From NCBI RefSeq assembly GCF_003026355.1, contig NZ_PYON01000020.1, positions 1 through 64,000 of the forward strand: a stretch of 64,000 nt of DNA, in the 5' to 3' direction. Position 1 is the stretch's first letter. Each line of letters starts with the position of its first letter. This DNA comes from Photobacterium kishitanii (GTDB lineage: Bacteria; Pseudomonadota; Gammaproteobacteria; Enterobacterales; Vibrionaceae). Of this stretch, positions 9,013-17,028 are shown in pieces. The notes below the pieces were generated by a model that had not been told where the DNA came from, made no database searches, and was given only the letters and a program-made list of their open reading frames with translations. A program made the position numbers and the translations under genes.

Positions 9013-9032
9013 TACTGTATGTAAATACAGTA
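9013..9032 (-). promoter_or_regulatory. LexA (SOS) box overlapping the recombinase promoter
   Basis: TACTGTATGTAAATACAGTA matches the enterobacterial consensus TACTGTATATATATACAGTA at 18 of 20 positions and has the invariant CTGT-N8-ACAG. It sits in a larger 12-bp-arm perfect palindrome (9009-9036). A TATAAT hexamer at 9008-9013 on the minus strand overlaps its edge, so LexA bound here would block RNA polymerase. Predicted effect: the four-gene recombinase operon is switched on by DNA damage. Confidence 0.85.
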
Positions 9033-9092
9033 TAATCGTGCAATTCATGCTTTGCTACAAAACAAACGATTTTTATGCGTACATGGGCATGT

Positions 9093-9120
9093 AACACGTT
9101 TCTGGACAGAAATGAGTTAG
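9093..9120 (+). repeat. Flanking repeat, copy 1 (candidate recombination site)
   Basis: A 28-base sequence ending in CAGAAATGAGTTAG. It aligns without gaps to 13588-13615 with 22 of 28 identities, including the exact 12-mer CAGAAATGAGTT. It lies between the recombinase promoter and the 3' end of the STAND gene. It could be an attachment or crossover site; this is inference. Confidence 0.5.
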
Positions 9121-9174
9121 AGTCTTTACTTTAGCTTTTGAGGTTTGGATTAGGAAATATATGGCTAACTCTCT

Positions 9175-9186
9175 AATGAGTAAGAG
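9175..9186 (+). repeat. Additional copy of the AATGAGTTAGAG motif
   Basis: AATGAGTAAGAG differs at one position from AATGAGTTAGAG at 9111-9122, 64 bases away, and shares AATGAGT with the right-hand copy at 13606. It may be an accessory recombinase-binding site, or a chance match. Confidence 0.3.
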
Positions 9187-9207
9187 CTGGCGACTATCAC
9201 TCTAAAG

Positions 9208-12200
9208 TCACCATTCAAATCGTTCTTCTGATTGCCTTGACTCTAACTCTTCGTCGACCTTTTCTCGTTTCACCCTTTTTTCTAGCTTGATAAGTATCTT
9301 TTGGGTGCTTTCTACAACATCAGTATTTTCATGAAAAAGAAGTTCCTCAAACATTTCAGCTCTTTGTTCAATTATTGATGCACGTGACCCCCCCCAAGAC
9401 ATTGGGATAGCAGCCCTTTCGTAAGCTTCAATCACTAACCATGGTTCAGAACTTTTACTAACTAGCAATTTTGCTAAGTTGGTTAGTTTAAAATGCTCAC
9501 CATTCTTCTCATATGGAGTGATCGACGATGCTAGAGCTTTAAATCTATGTATTGGTGATTCTTGGCACCATTCTATAGCCTTATCAATCGGTATCTTCGA
9601 GAACGGACTCATTTCTTCAGATAAATGACTAGTTTTAACTTGCTCTAATACATTGTTATCTTTTAAAAAGACATCTAAAGCTTGAGTCGGTTGCAACTCA
9701 ATTACAGTTGTCAGAAATTCACTGTAGTCAAAGGCATAACATCTATTGTTGGAAATTTCTTCAAATAGTTTTTGGAACAATATGTTGGCATCCTCGCCAG
9801 CTTTATCTCCCCTAAAACATATTTTAGCTATCTGTGTCAGAGAATAATTTCGACCACCGTGATCCCGATTATCATGGCTGTAATCATGTTTAAGTAAAAA
9901 CTTTCTGCATTTATTAATCAAATCGCCACTAAGGATGTAAGCGGTTTGCTGTTCCAAGCCATGAAACCGCATGTTTAGTATATCAATAACTGCTATTTCC
10001 CCATTTTCTTGTAGCCAAAGCAGATCCAATATACTAATTAAGTCAGAGTCTGATATTAATTCATGCCGCCTACCACCTGCCATGTTCTGATACATCCAAC
10101 TTGGAGATGTGTTATTTGTTAATGATGTTATGAGCCTACTCACTGCATCAGCTTCTAAAGGGCAATCTAACTGCACCAATGGGAATATATAATTTACCTT
10201 ATCATTATTTAGCAAACTTTCTAAAAGAATATGTGCTGTGTCTGGGGCACTGTTATAAATATATTTAACAAAACCACTAATAAAGCTTGAATTTACGTTT
10301 TTTATTTCTAGCGTTTCTAGGCAGGTCATTATATCAGCCCAAACCTTTTCAATATCATTTATTCCACTCGCGACCCCATAACCAAACCTAAAGAGATGAT
10401 GATTATTAGTCCTTATTGTCAGGAGCTTAGCTAACTGATTCATAAGGTAGTCATAATGTTCTTGGGCAACATGTGTACCTAGTTCTTCTGCTAGCTCTTG
10501 AGCTTTTTCATACCCCCACTTTACAGTTTCACCTTCTTCATCTATTTCATCAAGACCGTAGAAACTGTGGTTTTTAGAAAACACATATAGATCCATTTGA
10601 CAGTCTAGATCTGTAGCTGCAATATTAGCCCTCAACAATTCAAGTCGCTCTTTGTGTTCTTTCGTCATTGATTTAGCGTCAAACCGCAATATTTCCCCTA
10701 AAGCCAACCAACCTCGTGGCCAACCTCCACTGCTACAGAAACTTTTTGAGATGGACTCGAGAGCGTCATGCAGTTCAGGAGTTCGCCATAGCCTTTTGAT
10801 GTGATTTGCAAAAATTTCTTTTACACGCTCATCAATAACATGACCTGACGAAGCAAGATTATGAAGCAGCATTAAGTATTCATGATACCAAGAAAGCACT
10901 TCACTTCGATTTTGAGGTTCGTAACCAAAATCTCTTGATTTGGCTCCAAAATCAAACTCATAACTTGATGAAAAGTGTGAGGTTTTTAAAGTACTATCAA
11001 GCAACTCATACCCTAATTCTCTTTCGCTTTCATTAGCACTATTCACGAGACTATTAATACAAGTCACTCGTCGTTCCAACGTCGCATGCGTACCAGAGAG
11101 ATAAAGCTGAAATAAACTACAAAGTAAGCTTCTAACTGAGTTATTGTTTTCGCCACTTTTTTCAGATAATGCAAAACCACAAAGAAGAGCAAAACATTGA
11201 CTGAAAAACTCATCCTCATACGCAAGAGAACGTAGAAGCCTTGTAATTGATATATACTGTGGATTGTTCCGAGTTAAGAAAGTAGCATTTAGCTCTGCTC
11301 TTCGCTCTAGATAAGTGAGTATTTCATTTGGAATAATTGGAGCAATATTGACCAGTAATGAGATCGATAAATCATCTTCACCTTTATTGAAGAGTAAATC
11401 TAACACCCCATCAGGTTTTAACCATATTGATGATAGTTTAACCGCTTCCTCACTATCATTTAGATACCCAATACGACGTGAAAATGATTTAAGCAATCTA
11501 GGTTGCGTATCGCTATTGATAAACTTTAAAACATTTGAATGTGGGATATTCTGTAATGCTAAGCGGGCTAATCTATTTGCAATAGGGTGAGGTAATATAG
11601 CCATCCAAATACTACGTTCCTGCGCTAAGTTTCGTCGCTTTAACTCTTTGGCAAACTTATACATTTCATTAGGAGGAAGCATCACTATTTCACCAAGCAA
11701 CTTTAGCTCTTCACTAAAATCATCTTCCGCTTCCAACTGAAACGAATAAGCTAATGATAGGGCCTCAGCGGCTTTTTCTAAGCCAGTGTCAGAATCATGA
11801 CGTTGGTAAAATAGCCGTTTAAACAACTCCTCATCTTTTAGTCTGGATATGTTTTCATCTTTTTCAACGGTAGAAGCAAGTGCATTAGCTACTCTTGCGT
11901 TACCTCCTGAGAACTTAGCAATTATCCCAGCAGTTTGCTTACTTAAATATGGAAATCTTGACGAAACCATCACCTCAATAAGTTCACTAGAACTTGGCTC
12001 TAAAGTATAGACTTCAGTTTGCTCTGGCTGATCTTCCCTAACGTCGTACTCAATAGTTAGGATACTAGCTTTACTATTGTTACTTTTACATAAATTAGTT
12101 AGTTCTCGATGTAAATCGGGGGCACAGTTATCCACTATAACAATGGACTTGGTATTATCTTTAACAAGCCGCTCTACTATGACTCGTGGAATAGGTGAAG

Positions 12201-13320
12201 GGGATAAGCTGATATCTGAATAGAAAACGGTCTCTTTATCAAGAGGACTTTCTCCGATTCGCTCATCAAACAGTGCTTGAACGAAACGTGTTTTACCTAC
12301 ACCTGACAACCCGACTAACCGTATAGACGCGCCAGCTTTAAGTAAACGCCCTCGGAGCAAATTCAATGCATCAACTGTAGCTAAACCTTCAGAGTCTGTA
12401 GAGGAAGAACTATGAAGGCGTACAGCTTTATCTAATATGTATTCTTCCTCAATTCCCTTTGGGCATTTAGCCCAATTGTCGTATTCCTCCCAGCCACTAT
12501 ACTCCCTTCCAAAATTAGCTCGTAACCAGCAGGCTTGTTTGGATAAAGTATCTTCTGCCACAAACTTCAAAATATGTTTATATATATCGTCTTGTTTTGA
12601 GGATGGCTTACTTATATTAATATGATGAGTATCTACTGGAATAGCCCGTTCCTTTAAACCTGGATCAGAGCTATCAAGCTTAACTATCCTTCCAAACATC
12701 AGATATGGCTTAGTTTCAACCAAAACTAGATGCCTAATTCCTTTATCGTTACACCACCCTCGATACCAAGTATTCAATTCCCGAAGTGTGGCATCATTTC
12801 GCTCTAATGAAGCAGTTGCCGCTGAAGGTTGATGCAAGAACAGCTTGAGGAATATTCTTACCAAAAGAGAGTTACCTGTTTGTGCTAGATCTGCACCAGT
12901 GTGAGGTGAACCTAAAAATGCCACACCAGTAACTCTATTTACAAGTTCAATCGCCCCCCTACGCCCACCTTGATCGCTTGCTAATCTAAGTATTTGTTTA
13001 ATAATTAGTCCGCCTAGGCTATGACCTACTAGTATTAGCTCGCCCTTACTTAGTTGCTGTTCGGTTAAGAGTGTCTCTAGTACGTTTTGTGCTCTATCTA
13101 GGAGACCCATTCCCGAATCTCGCACAGTTAACTTAGGAGCCTCGTAACCAACCGACCAGATACATGTATCTTCTATATCTTCATGTAACCACTTAGGCCA
13201 AAAGACTTTTTCTGAATTATTCGATTGCCATGTTGTTTCAACATCACCACCTAATCCATGAATAAACACAACATGTTTTCTAGCTAAAGAATCGCCAGAC
13301 ATCAATCGCAAGTCAGCCAT
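9208..13320 (-). CDS. Alpha/beta-hydrolase-STAND NTPase fusion, candidate anti-phage defence protein
   Basis: 1370 residues. Domain 1 (about 15-260) is a serine hydrolase: HGLGG at 21-25, nucleophile elbow GHSLGG with S101, and a C-terminal HHINISKP at 232-239 supplying the probable catalytic His, as in short lipases/esterases fused to NTPases. Domain 2 (about 320-600) has Walker A GLSGVGKT (337-344) and a Walker-B-like SIVIVDN (392-398), typical of STAND/NB-ARC ATPases. The remaining ~750 residues are helical, repeat-like and Leu-rich, a likely ligand sensor. No membrane segment is seen. The start ATG has AGAGG six bases upstream. Effector-NTPase-sensor order is that of Avs/NLR-like defence proteins. 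Predicted mode: sensing of a phage component triggers oligomerisation and lipid or ester hydrolysis. The defence role is inferred from architecture and neighbourhood. Confidence 0.82.
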   Translation of the reverse strand: MADLRLMSGDSLARKHVVFIHGLGGDVETTWQSNNSEKVFWPKWLHEDIEDTCIWSVGYEAPKLTVRDSGMGLLDRAQNVLETLLTEQQLSKGELILVGHSLGGLIIKQILRLASDQGGRRGAIELVNRVTGVAFLGSPHTGADLAQTGNSLLVRIFLKLFLHQPSAATASLERNDATLRELNTWYRGWCNDKGIRHLVLVETKPYLMFGRIVKLDSSDPGLKERAIPVDTHHINISKPSSKQDDIYKHILKFVAEDTLSKQACWLRANFGREYSGWEEYDNWAKCPKGIEEEYILDKAVRLHSSSSTDSEGLATVDALNLLRGRLLKAGASIRLVGLSGVGKTRFVQALFDERIGESPLDKETVFYSDISLSPSPIPRVIVERLVKDNTKSIVIVDNCAPDLHRELTNLCKSNNSKASILTIEYDVREDQPEQTEVYTLEPSSSELIEVMVSSRFPYLSKQTAGIIAKFSGGNARVANALASTVEKDENISRLKDEELFKRLFYQRHDSDTGLEKAAEALSLAYSFQLEAEDDFSEELKLLGEIVMLPPNEMYKFAKELKRRNLAQERSIWMAILPHPIANRLARLALQNIPHSNVLKFINSDTQPRLLKSFSRRIGYLNDSEEAVKLSSIWLKPDGVLDLLFNKGEDDLSISLLVNIAPIIPNEILTYLERRAELNATFLTRNNPQYISITRLLRSLAYEDEFFSQCFALLCGFALSEKSGENNNSVRSLLCSLFQLYLSGTHATLERRVTCINSLVNSANESERELGYELLDSTLKTSHFSSSYEFDFGAKSRDFGYEPQNRSEVLSWYHEYLMLLHNLASSGHVIDERVKEIFANHIKRLWRTPELHDALESISKSFCSSGGWPRGWLALGEILRFDAKSMTKEHKERLELLRANIAATDLDCQMDLYVFSKNHSFYGLDEIDEEGETVKWGYEKAQELAEELGTHVAQEHYDYLMNQLAKLLTIRTNNHHLFRFGYGVASGINDIEKVWADIMTCLETLEIKNVNSSFISGFVKYIYNSAPDTAHILLESLLNNDKVNYIFPLVQLDCPLEADAVSRLITSLTNNTSPSWMYQNMAGGRRHELISDSDLISILDLLWLQENGEIAVIDILNMRFHGLEQQTAYILSGDLINKCRKFLLKHDYSHDNRDHGGRNYSLTQIAKICFRGDKAGEDANILFQKLFEEISNNRCYAFDYSEFLTTVIELQPTQALDVFLKDNNVLEQVKTSHLSEEMSPFSKIPIDKAIEWCQESPIHRFKALASSITPYEKNGEHFKLTNLAKLLVSKSSEPWLVIEAYERAAIPMSWGGSRASIIEQRAEMFEELLFHENTDVVESTQKILIKLEKRVKREKVDEELESRQSEERFEW

Positions 13321-14106
13321 GCAAACCTCTATTGGTATAAATATTATCGTTCAAATTTTATCCCAAATATTAATTATCTAATAGCTTTTATTTCAATAGG
13401 TTGCATATAATAAAAATAAGGCTAAACATTAGTATTAGTGCGTACAATCGTGGCTAGTCATCAGCTAAGATATTAGATCACTAACTTGAATTGTTTAATA
13501 GTAAGAAGGATAGTTAAACTCTCACCTACCACATTAGTTTTTGTAGGGTGAAAAACTGTGAACTGACTGTAAGTGAAATGAATACTCAACTCATTTTGGG
13601 GCAGAAATGAGTTTGCTAACATTGCCTTATTCGATCTCTATCAGCAAAAAAATACGTCTCCTACAATAACAATGCTTTCTTTCAGTTCATCCGCACAATC
13701 TTAGATATTAACCATTATAACTAACGTTACACTTCGAGGGATACATAACATTTTAACTCCTAATACAGTCTTACTCTAGACATAACAAATAGACAAATAA
13801 AATCAATGCCTAAGCCATAACGTATTTTAACAAAAGACTATTTTGCCTAATTGTCTGAACTAGTGCAAAAGTCTTTGATACAAAAAAACAAATTTGCATA
13901 TCAAAATAATCACTGTCGGTATTAATCAAAACCATAGAGCAAAAAAACAATAAGCCATTTACCCTGAGAGTATATAAAACAAAACAGATAACTAAAAAAT
14001 ATCATTGACCAGAGTAAAATTTACTTTTGTATGATATATGTATAAAAAAAAGCAATGATCATATGATTTTTGGGATTTAGGTGGATAAAAGATTGACGAA
14101 AGATGA
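13321..14106. other. Gene-free right flank of the island
   Basis: About 790 AT-rich bases with no convincing ORF on either strand. It contains the second flanking repeat (13588-13615). A possible sigma70-like TTGACC...TATGAT pair near 14007-14037 has a 19-base spacer, longer than ideal. The right boundary of the island probably lies here. Confidence 0.5.
13588..13615 (+). repeat. Flanking repeat, copy 2 (candidate recombination site, palindromic)
   Basis: The sequence is itself an inverted repeat: AACTCATTT and AAATGAGTT are 9-bp perfect arms around the 8-base centre TGGGGCAG, the layout of a tyrosine-recombinase core site (two arms and a 6-8 bp overlap). It matches 9093-9120 at 22 of 28 positions in direct orientation. 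Together the copies bracket the STAND gene. Confidence 0.5.
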
Positions 14107-14144
14107 TTGAAACGGGTATCTTATTTTTTATAGTGAAATAAGAT
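14107..14144 (+). promoter_or_regulatory. nagA promoter with NagC-like operator
   Basis: TTGAAA (14107-14112) and TATAGT (14129-14134), spaced 16 bases, form a plausible promoter. The -10 lies inside a perfect inverted repeat ATCTTATTT/AAATAAGAT (14118-14126 and 14136-14144), which resembles the TTATTT-centre-AAATAA operator of NagC. Repression relieved by GlcNAc-6-phosphate is the expected logic. Confidence 0.5.
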
Positions 14145-14307
14145 TTGGCGTGCAGTGTTAAATCCTATTTCAAACCAATTATTCGGTACTCTATATCACT
14201 GACATAGTGTCGCTCTCATTTTGATGAGGCCCACTCAACATAGAGTAAAGTCACTACTTTGTCTGCTGATTAATCATCAGACTATTAAAATTAAAGTGAG
14301 TAATCAG

Positions 14308-15441
14308 ATGTTTGCAATTATTAACACCAACGTATTTGATGGTAAAACAATTCAAGAAAACCAAGCCATCTTTATTGAAAACGATCTTATTTCACATATT
14401 GTTCCAATGTCAGCTGTCGCAGCAAATGAGTTACCCGCAGAAACATTTGATGCTAAAGGTTTATTAGCATCTCCTGGTTTTATTGATGTACAACTAAATG
14501 GCTGTGGTGGCGTATTGTTAAACACTGCCATCAGTAAAGAAACGCTTGATATTATGAACCAAGCAAATCTAAAAAGTGGTACTACGCAATTTTTACCTAC
14601 CTTCATTACCAGCGATGCGGAGTCTATGGTTGAAGTGCTTAACATGGTAGATGCTATTGAAGATCCAGCCCAGCAAGGCGTATTAGGTTTACACCTTGAA
14701 GGTCCTTTCATTAGTACAGAAAAGAAAGGCGCACACCGTGAAGAGTTCATTCGTGAGCTAGATAAGAAAACAGCCCAATATTTAGCGGATAATGCAGATA
14801 AAATCTGTGTATTAACAGTAGCACCAGAAAATACATCACAAGAAGTGATTGATATTATTCGTAATGCAGGTATTACCGTATCTCTAGGCCATACTAATGC
14901 AAGCTACGACCAAGTTGCAGAAAAAGAAGGCCTAACTATGGCTACTCACCTTTACAATGCCATGACACCACTAGGTTCTCGTGAGCCAGGCGTTGTTGGT
15001 TACATCTTTGATAAAAAACCGCATGCCGGCATCATTGTTGATGGTATTCATGCCTCTTACCCATCTGTACGTATCGCACACGATATTTTAGGCGAGCAAC
15101 TATTTATGGTAACAGACGCGGTTGCTCCAGCGGGTACAGACATGACTGAATTTGATATGGCTGGTTTACACGCTTACGTAACTGATGGCAAATGTCATTA
15201 TAAAGACGGCACTATCGCAGGTTCAGCTGTTACTATGATTCAAGGTCTAAATAACCTTATTGACCACGTTGGTCTTACTCGTGAAGAAGCACTACGTATG
15301 GCAACGCTATACCCTGCAAAAGCAATCAATGTTGATAATGAATACGGCTTATTAAAAGCAGGCTACAAAGCTAATATCACCTTGCTATCTGACGATAACC
15401 AAGTTAAGCATGTTTACCAAATGGGTAAAAAAGCATTCTAA
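14308..15441 (+). CDS. nagA: N-acetylglucosamine-6-phosphate deacetylase
   Basis: Cytoplasmic metal-dependent amidohydrolase converting GlcNAc-6-P to glucosamine-6-P plus acetate, part of chitin/peptidoglycan amino-sugar catabolism. Visible family motifs in order: FIDVQLNGCGG, LHLEGPFIS, LGHTNASYDQ, ATHLYNAMTPLGSREPG and VTDAVAPAGT (metal/catalytic Asp). The start at ATG 14308 gives MFAIINTNVFDGK, the normal NagA N-terminus of ~378 residues. An upstream in-frame ATG adds 29 residues unlike the family. AGTGAG precedes the chosen start. No nagC, nagB or nagE is adjacent. A NagC-like operator lies about 165 bases upstream. Confidence 0.95.
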   Translation: MFAIINTNVFDGKTIQENQAIFIENDLISHIVPMSAVAANELPAETFDAKGLLASPGFIDVQLNGCGGVLLNTAISKETLDIMNQANLKSGTTQFLPTFITSDAESMVEVLNMVDAIEDPAQQGVLGLHLEGPFISTEKKGAHREEFIRELDKKTAQYLADNADKICVLTVAPENTSQEVIDIIRNAGITVSLGHTNASYDQVAEKEGLTMATHLYNAMTPLGSREPGVVGYIFDKKPHAGIIVDGIHASYPSVRIAHDILGEQLFMVTDAVAPAGTDMTEFDMAGLHAYVTDGKCHYKDGTIAGSAVTMIQGLNNLIDHVGLTREEALRMATLYPAKAINVDNEYGLLKAGYKANITLLSDDNQVKHVYQMGKKAF

Positions 15442-15464
15442 TTTAAGTTAATATCTCAAAAAGC

Positions 15465-15500
15465 AAAAAGGCTGCTGTTCTTTAAACAGCAGCCTTTTTT
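15465..15500. terminator. Bidirectional terminator between nagA and the 15.5-kb membrane gene
   Basis: The stem AAAAAGGCTGCTGTT / AACAGCAGCCTTTTTT has a five-base loop and A/T runs on both sides. It serves nagA (+) and the converging minus-strand gene. Confidence 0.85.
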
Positions 15501-15517
15501 AATAATATTCGTTTTAA

Positions 15518-15940
15518 TTAAATCTTCGTGGCTGTAGCCGTAGATGTCATCAATGCTGATTCTTGCTGTGTCGATGTAGAAAAAACAACTGTATTTCGTT
15601 TAGTTGCAACAGACATTTGATATTCTCTCAACTTAAAGTAGCAGTAACTAACAACGATAGAGAAAAACAAATAAGACAATGAAAACACAAACGGTGAACT
15701 CATCATGTTTGTTTGAACCACCCACATCACTCCAGTAACAGTAACCGCTAATTTAGCCGTCATCGCAACAAGTAACATCAATAAGGCTAATTGTGGGTAA
15801 CGCGTTGCACGAAAAGCCAACCAATACGCAGTTCCTATCGCTATAGCTGCAATACCAAAGCCCGCTACAAATGAATGAAAATGCTCACCTGATAGTATAC
15901 CTGCCACTACGGATAACAACATAATCAACCCAAAGATCAT
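15518..15940 (-). CDS. Four-helix inner-membrane protein, unknown function
   Basis: About 140 residues from the ATG preceded by GAGGGA; a GTG four codons earlier is the alternative. Four hydrophobic segments span residues ~1-105. The C-terminal ~30 residues are polar and Ser/Thr-rich (STSTQQESALMTSTATATKI). There is no motif I recognise. It ends at the shared terminator with nagA and has no partner gene. Confidence 0.7.
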   Translation of the reverse strand: MIFGLIMLLSVVAGILSGEHFHSFVAGFGIAAIAIGTAYWLAFRATRYPQLALLMLLVAMTAKLAVTVTGVMWVVQTNMMSSPFVFSLSYLFFSIVVSYCYFKLREYQMSVATKRNTVVFSTSTQQESALMTSTATATKI

Positions 15941-16077
15941 ATTTTCCCTCACTTATAATATGTTAGAACAGCTCAATGTAGTCCCTGAAGGTATTTTCTC
16001 ATCTAAATACCATTTTGTATATATGGAGTAAAAGATTTCACTTATGAAATTAAAATAATCAATCATATAAAAAAACC

Positions 16078-16167
16078 TTAAGTCATTGTTACTAAATAAG
16101 TATAGCCAAGGAATCCAATGATAATATACTTAATAGCAACTATATCCGCGATCGTAAAAATAGCCAT
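16078..16167 (-). CDS. Possible 29-aa hydrophobic micro-protein
   Basis: A short ORF beginning MAIFTIADIVAIKYIIIGF that is mostly hydrophobic. There is no clear ribosome-binding site. It lies downstream of the terminator of the better supported micro-protein at 16343-16429. Included with low confidence for its membrane-like composition. Confidence 0.22.
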   Translation of the reverse strand: MAIFTIADIVAIKYIIIGFLGYTYLVTMT

Positions 16168-16296
16168 TTATAGGTTTTAATTCTCAAAAAACAACAATAA
16201 CCAGCGTTTTATACAACTAACCATCCCACACTACATCAATAAATCCCTATTTAATATCGAATAATGTGGTGGCTTTTTTTATTTTTAAAATACAAC

Positions 16297-16332
16297 AAAA
16301 AAACCGCTATAAGTATTGTGTACTTATAACGG
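16297..16332 (-). terminator. Terminator following the 28-aa membrane protein
   Basis: The arms CCGCTATAAGTA and TACTTATAACGG pair with a single G-T and a 5-base loop. On the minus strand the stem is followed by seven Ts. It lies just downstream of the ORF at 16343-16429, which supports that ORF being transcribed. Confidence 0.75.
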
Positions 16333-16342
16333 CTTAAAAAAA

Positions 16343-16429
16343 CTAATGGATAACGATGAGCATAAATATACTGACAGCAAGCACTATTGCACCAACGGTC
16401 AATAATAATTCAAAGATATGTTTTGGCAT
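16343..16429 (-). CDS. 28-aa single-pass membrane micro-protein
   Basis: A 28-codon ORF beginning MPKHIFELLLTVGAIVLAVS and continuing hydrophobic to a final His. It is the size and composition of small proteins such as YnhF, though I cannot assign the family. It is followed within 11 bases by a strong intrinsic terminator on the same strand. The ribosome-binding site is weak (GTGGTG). The terminator and clean transmembrane profile are the evidence. Confidence 0.5.
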   Translation of the reverse strand: MPKHIFELLLTVGAIVLAVSIFMLIVIH

Positions 16430-17028
16430 ATTACACCACTGATTCAGCTACACTGTAACTTATTGCAGTCAATAAATACCATCTGCTTTTATAATAAGCT
16501 TGAGGAATTAACCCTTTGTTTCTAGAACAATAGTATAGCTATCAATGCTAAATATTAGCTGAACAACCTACCGCTGAATATTGAAAATCGTATAGATATT
16601 CATCCAATAGATTAATTACTCTATTAATTCATATTACGCGCCATGACTCATCACTATTGGTCTATTACCATCAACAACTGCACTGTAATTCAATCATCAT
16701 CACTAAAAAAACAATAAACTCACCATTTATCTATAATTCAAATGGTTAATACTCTATCTTCATTAGCCCATGATGGCGCAATAATTGGTATTAATGGCAA
16801 TGTTACAAACAACGTTAATTACGCATAAACTATCACGCTAAGTTGACATAAAAACCACACTATTATCTGCATGTTGTGGCATCATAATTAATTCAATACC
16901 ATCCACCATTCGCATAGTTATTTTGTTACACATAAGAAAATACTATACTTATGATTTAATAGTGGTTTTTAGTAGTTCGCTGTATAATGCTCAACCTTAA
17001 TTATTCAGCTATCACAGTACGGAATCCA
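16430..17028. other. Gene-free region upstream of the DUF368 gene
   Basis: About 600 AT-rich bases. A 28-codon plus-strand ORF at 16742-16828 lacks a ribosome-binding site and membrane character and is not called. Promoters for the two divergent flanking genes should lie here; I could not fix them. Confidence 0.4.

Noticed and set aside
13588-13615. Proof of transposon ends from the shared 12-mer CAGAAATGAGTT
   Set aside because: In 64 kb of AT-rich sequence some 12-mers repeat by chance; position and palindromic context make it a candidate only.
14007-14037. Strong sigma70 promoter TTGACC...TATGAT
   Set aside because: The spacer is 19 bases and it is about 270 bases from nagA; the site at 14107 fits better.
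16742-16828. 28-codon plus-strand ORF before the DUF368 gene
   Set aside because: No ribosome-binding site, no signal or membrane character, and no supporting terminator.
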